Source of the DNA: Streptomyces sp. NBC_01451
GTDB lineage: Bacteria; Actinomycetota; Actinomycetes; Streptomycetales; Streptomycetaceae
Assembly (NCBI RefSeq): GCF_036227485.1
Contig: NZ_CP109479.1
Span: forward strand, 2,852,001 to 2,916,000
Direction of reading: 5' to 3'
DNA: 64,000 nt
The translations under genes were made by a program, and so were the position numbers. Positions 62,982 to 64,000 of this stretch are shown piece after piece. How positions within the stretch are numbered: the first letter of the stretch is position 1; each line of letters begins with the position of its first letter. Below the pieces are notes generated by a model that was not told the origin of the DNA, did no database searches, and worked only from the letters and a program-made list of their open reading frames with translations.

Positions 62982-64000
62982 ACGACGGAGTGAACGGCGT
63001 GGCACTCGCCGTCTTCATCATCTTCTTCCTGGCCGTCACGGTCATCGGCTTCATGGCCTCCCGCTGGCGCAGGGCCGAGAACGAGAACAGCCTCGACGAA
63101 TGGGGCCTGGGCGGCCGGTCGTTCGGCACCTGGGTCACCTGGTTCCTGCTCGGCGGCGACCTCTACACGGCGTACACCTTCGTGGCCGTACCGGCGGCGA
63201 TCTACGCGGCGGGCGCGGCCGGCTTCTTCGCGGTGCCGTACACGATCCTGGTGTACCCCCTGATCTTCACGTTCCTGCCCCGCCTGTGGTCGGTCTCCCA
63301 CAAGCACGGATACGTGACGACCTCGGACTTCGTACGCGGCCGCTTCGGCTCGAAGGGCCTGTCGCTGGCGGTGGCGGTCACCGGCATCCTCGCGACCATG
63401 CCGTACATCGCGCTCCAACTGGTCGGCATCCAGGCGGTCCTCGACGTGATGGGCGTCGGCGGCGGCGAGAACACGAACTGGTTCGTGAAGGACCTCCCGC
63501 TGCTGATCGCGTTCGGCGTGCTGGCGGCCTACACGTACTCCTCCGGTCTGCGGGCCCCCGCCCTGATCGCGTTCGTGAAGGACACGCTGATCTACGTCGT
63601 CATCGCGGTGGCGATCATCTACATCCCGATCAAACTGGGCGGGTTCGACGAGGTCTTCGGCGCGGCGAGCGAGAAGTACACCGCCGCCAAGGCGGGCGCC
63701 CTGATCCCGGCCGAGGCCGGACAGTGGACCTACGCCACGCTGGCGCTGGGTTCCGCGCTCGCGCTGTTCATGTACCCGCACTCGATCACGGCGACGCTGT
63801 CCTCCCGGAGCCGTGAGGTGATCCGCCGCAACACCACGATCCTGCCGCTGTACTCCCTGATGCTCGGGCTGCTCGCGCTGCTGGGCTTCATGGCGATCGC
63901 GGCCGGGGTCAAGGTCACCAACCCCCAGCTGGCGATCCCGCAGCTCTTCGAGGACATGTTCCCGTCCTGGTTCGCGGGGGTGGCCTTCGCGGCGATCGGC
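62978..64000 (+). CDS. Sodium:solute symporter family protein (3' end outside window)
   Basis: 341 codons are present and the frame is open to the window edge, so the C-terminus is missing. The N-terminal part has the SSS fold: a helix followed by ENSLDEWGLGGRSFGTWVTWFLLGGDLYTAYTF, then GYVTTSDFVRGRFGSK and YTYSSGLRAPALIAFVKD with further helices. Such permeases take up small carboxylates or other metabolites with sodium; the substrate cannot be assigned. The GTG overlaps the DUF3311 stop by 4 bp. Confidence 0.9.
   Translation, partial: MNDGVNGVALAVFIIFFLAVTVIGFMASRWRRAENENSLDEWGLGGRSFGTWVTWFLLGGDLYTAYTFVAVPAAIYAAGAAGFFAVPYTILVYPLIFTFLPRLWSVSHKHGYVTTSDFVRGRFGSKGLSLAVAVTGILATMPYIALQLVGIQAVLDVMGVGGGENTNWFVKDLPLLIAFGVLAAYTYSSGLRAPALIAFVKDTLIYVVIAVAIIYIPIKLGGFDEVFGAASEKYTAAKAGALIPAEAGQWTYATLALGSALALFMYPHSITATLSSRSREVIRRNTTILPLYSLMLGLLALLGFMAIAAGVKVTNPQLAIPQLFEDMFPSWFAGVAFAAIG

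Overview
The window is high-GC actinobacterial chromosome, almost certainly Streptomyces. The evidence is strong G/C bias at third codon positions, many GTG starts, frequent leaderless genes, and a gene order that matches (from memory) the S. coelicolor segment running from lon and kgd through malic enzyme, sodN, eshA, sigH and wblE to nagB, dasABC and dasR. I see no tRNA, rRNA, insertion sequence, prophage module or CRISPR array. It reads as conserved core chromosome with a few small lineage-specific patches.

Layout. 0.1-4.4 kb: a proline-rich membrane protein, then a forward run of an AurF-type diiron N-oxygenase, a TetR regulator, a small protein and a secreted NlpC/P60 cell-wall hydrolase. 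4.3-10.1 kb (reverse): a 'conservon' (sensor-kinase-like CvnA, roadblock CvnB, DUF742 CvnC, GTPase CvnD) followed by a styrene-monooxygenase-like flavoprotein. 10.5-16.1 kb: a PP2C-type phosphatase, a MarR regulator, Lon protease under an HspR-type HAIR operator, a GNAT enzyme and a rhomboid-like protein. 16.3-23.5 kb: a spermidine-synthase-like protein, an OmpR/EnvZ-type two-component pair, the multifunctional 2-oxoglutarate dehydrogenase/decarboxylase Kgd, and a 59-aa protein.

23.6-28.5 kb is regulatory: a DUF4097-PadR operon with duplicated operators, a double-XRE regulator beside a structured intergenic block and a 57-aa gene, and a small HTH/Clp_N operon with palindromic operators over a leaderless promoter. 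28.6-34.6 kb: a quinone-oxidoreductase-type dehydrogenase, malic enzyme and a three-gene polar amino acid (glutamate-type) ABC importer. 34.6-42.3 kb: two methyltransferases, a CGNR-type regulator, the Ni-SOD and its maturation protease, polyphosphate kinase 2 beside an apparently half-length PiT phosphate permease, and several small enzymes.

42.4-45.6 kb holds the most interesting pair: a polyprenyl diphosphate synthase with a long disordered N-terminus, translationally coupled to an EshA-type protein whose cyclic-nucleotide-binding domain sits inside an encapsulin (HK97-fold) shell protein. This looks like a Family 2B encapsulin nanocompartment with an isoprenoid enzyme as probable cargo. 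45.7-55.2 kb: an amidase, a PLP enzyme, a Na+/H+ antiporter, a UBP-type zinc finger, the anti-sigma/SigH pair, a diacylglycerol-kinase-like lipid kinase, WblE and a PdtaS-like sensor kinase. 55.4-62.5 kb is the GlcNAc/chitobiose regulon (nagB, dasD, dasC, dasB, dasA, dasR), carrying four DasR-type dre sites. The window ends in a DUF3311-sodium:solute symporter operon cut by the right edge.

The genes that visibly work together are: import and catabolism of chitin sugars under DasR; osmotic/stress transcription by SigH with its anti-sigma; Ni-SOD with its peptidase; phosphate/polyphosphate genes; and the encapsulin pair. Start sites were chosen from Shine-Dalgarno sequences or, where none exists, from a TANNNT hexamer 6-7 nt before the start codon (leaderless). 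All functional names rest on motif and family recognition by eye; no database search was run.
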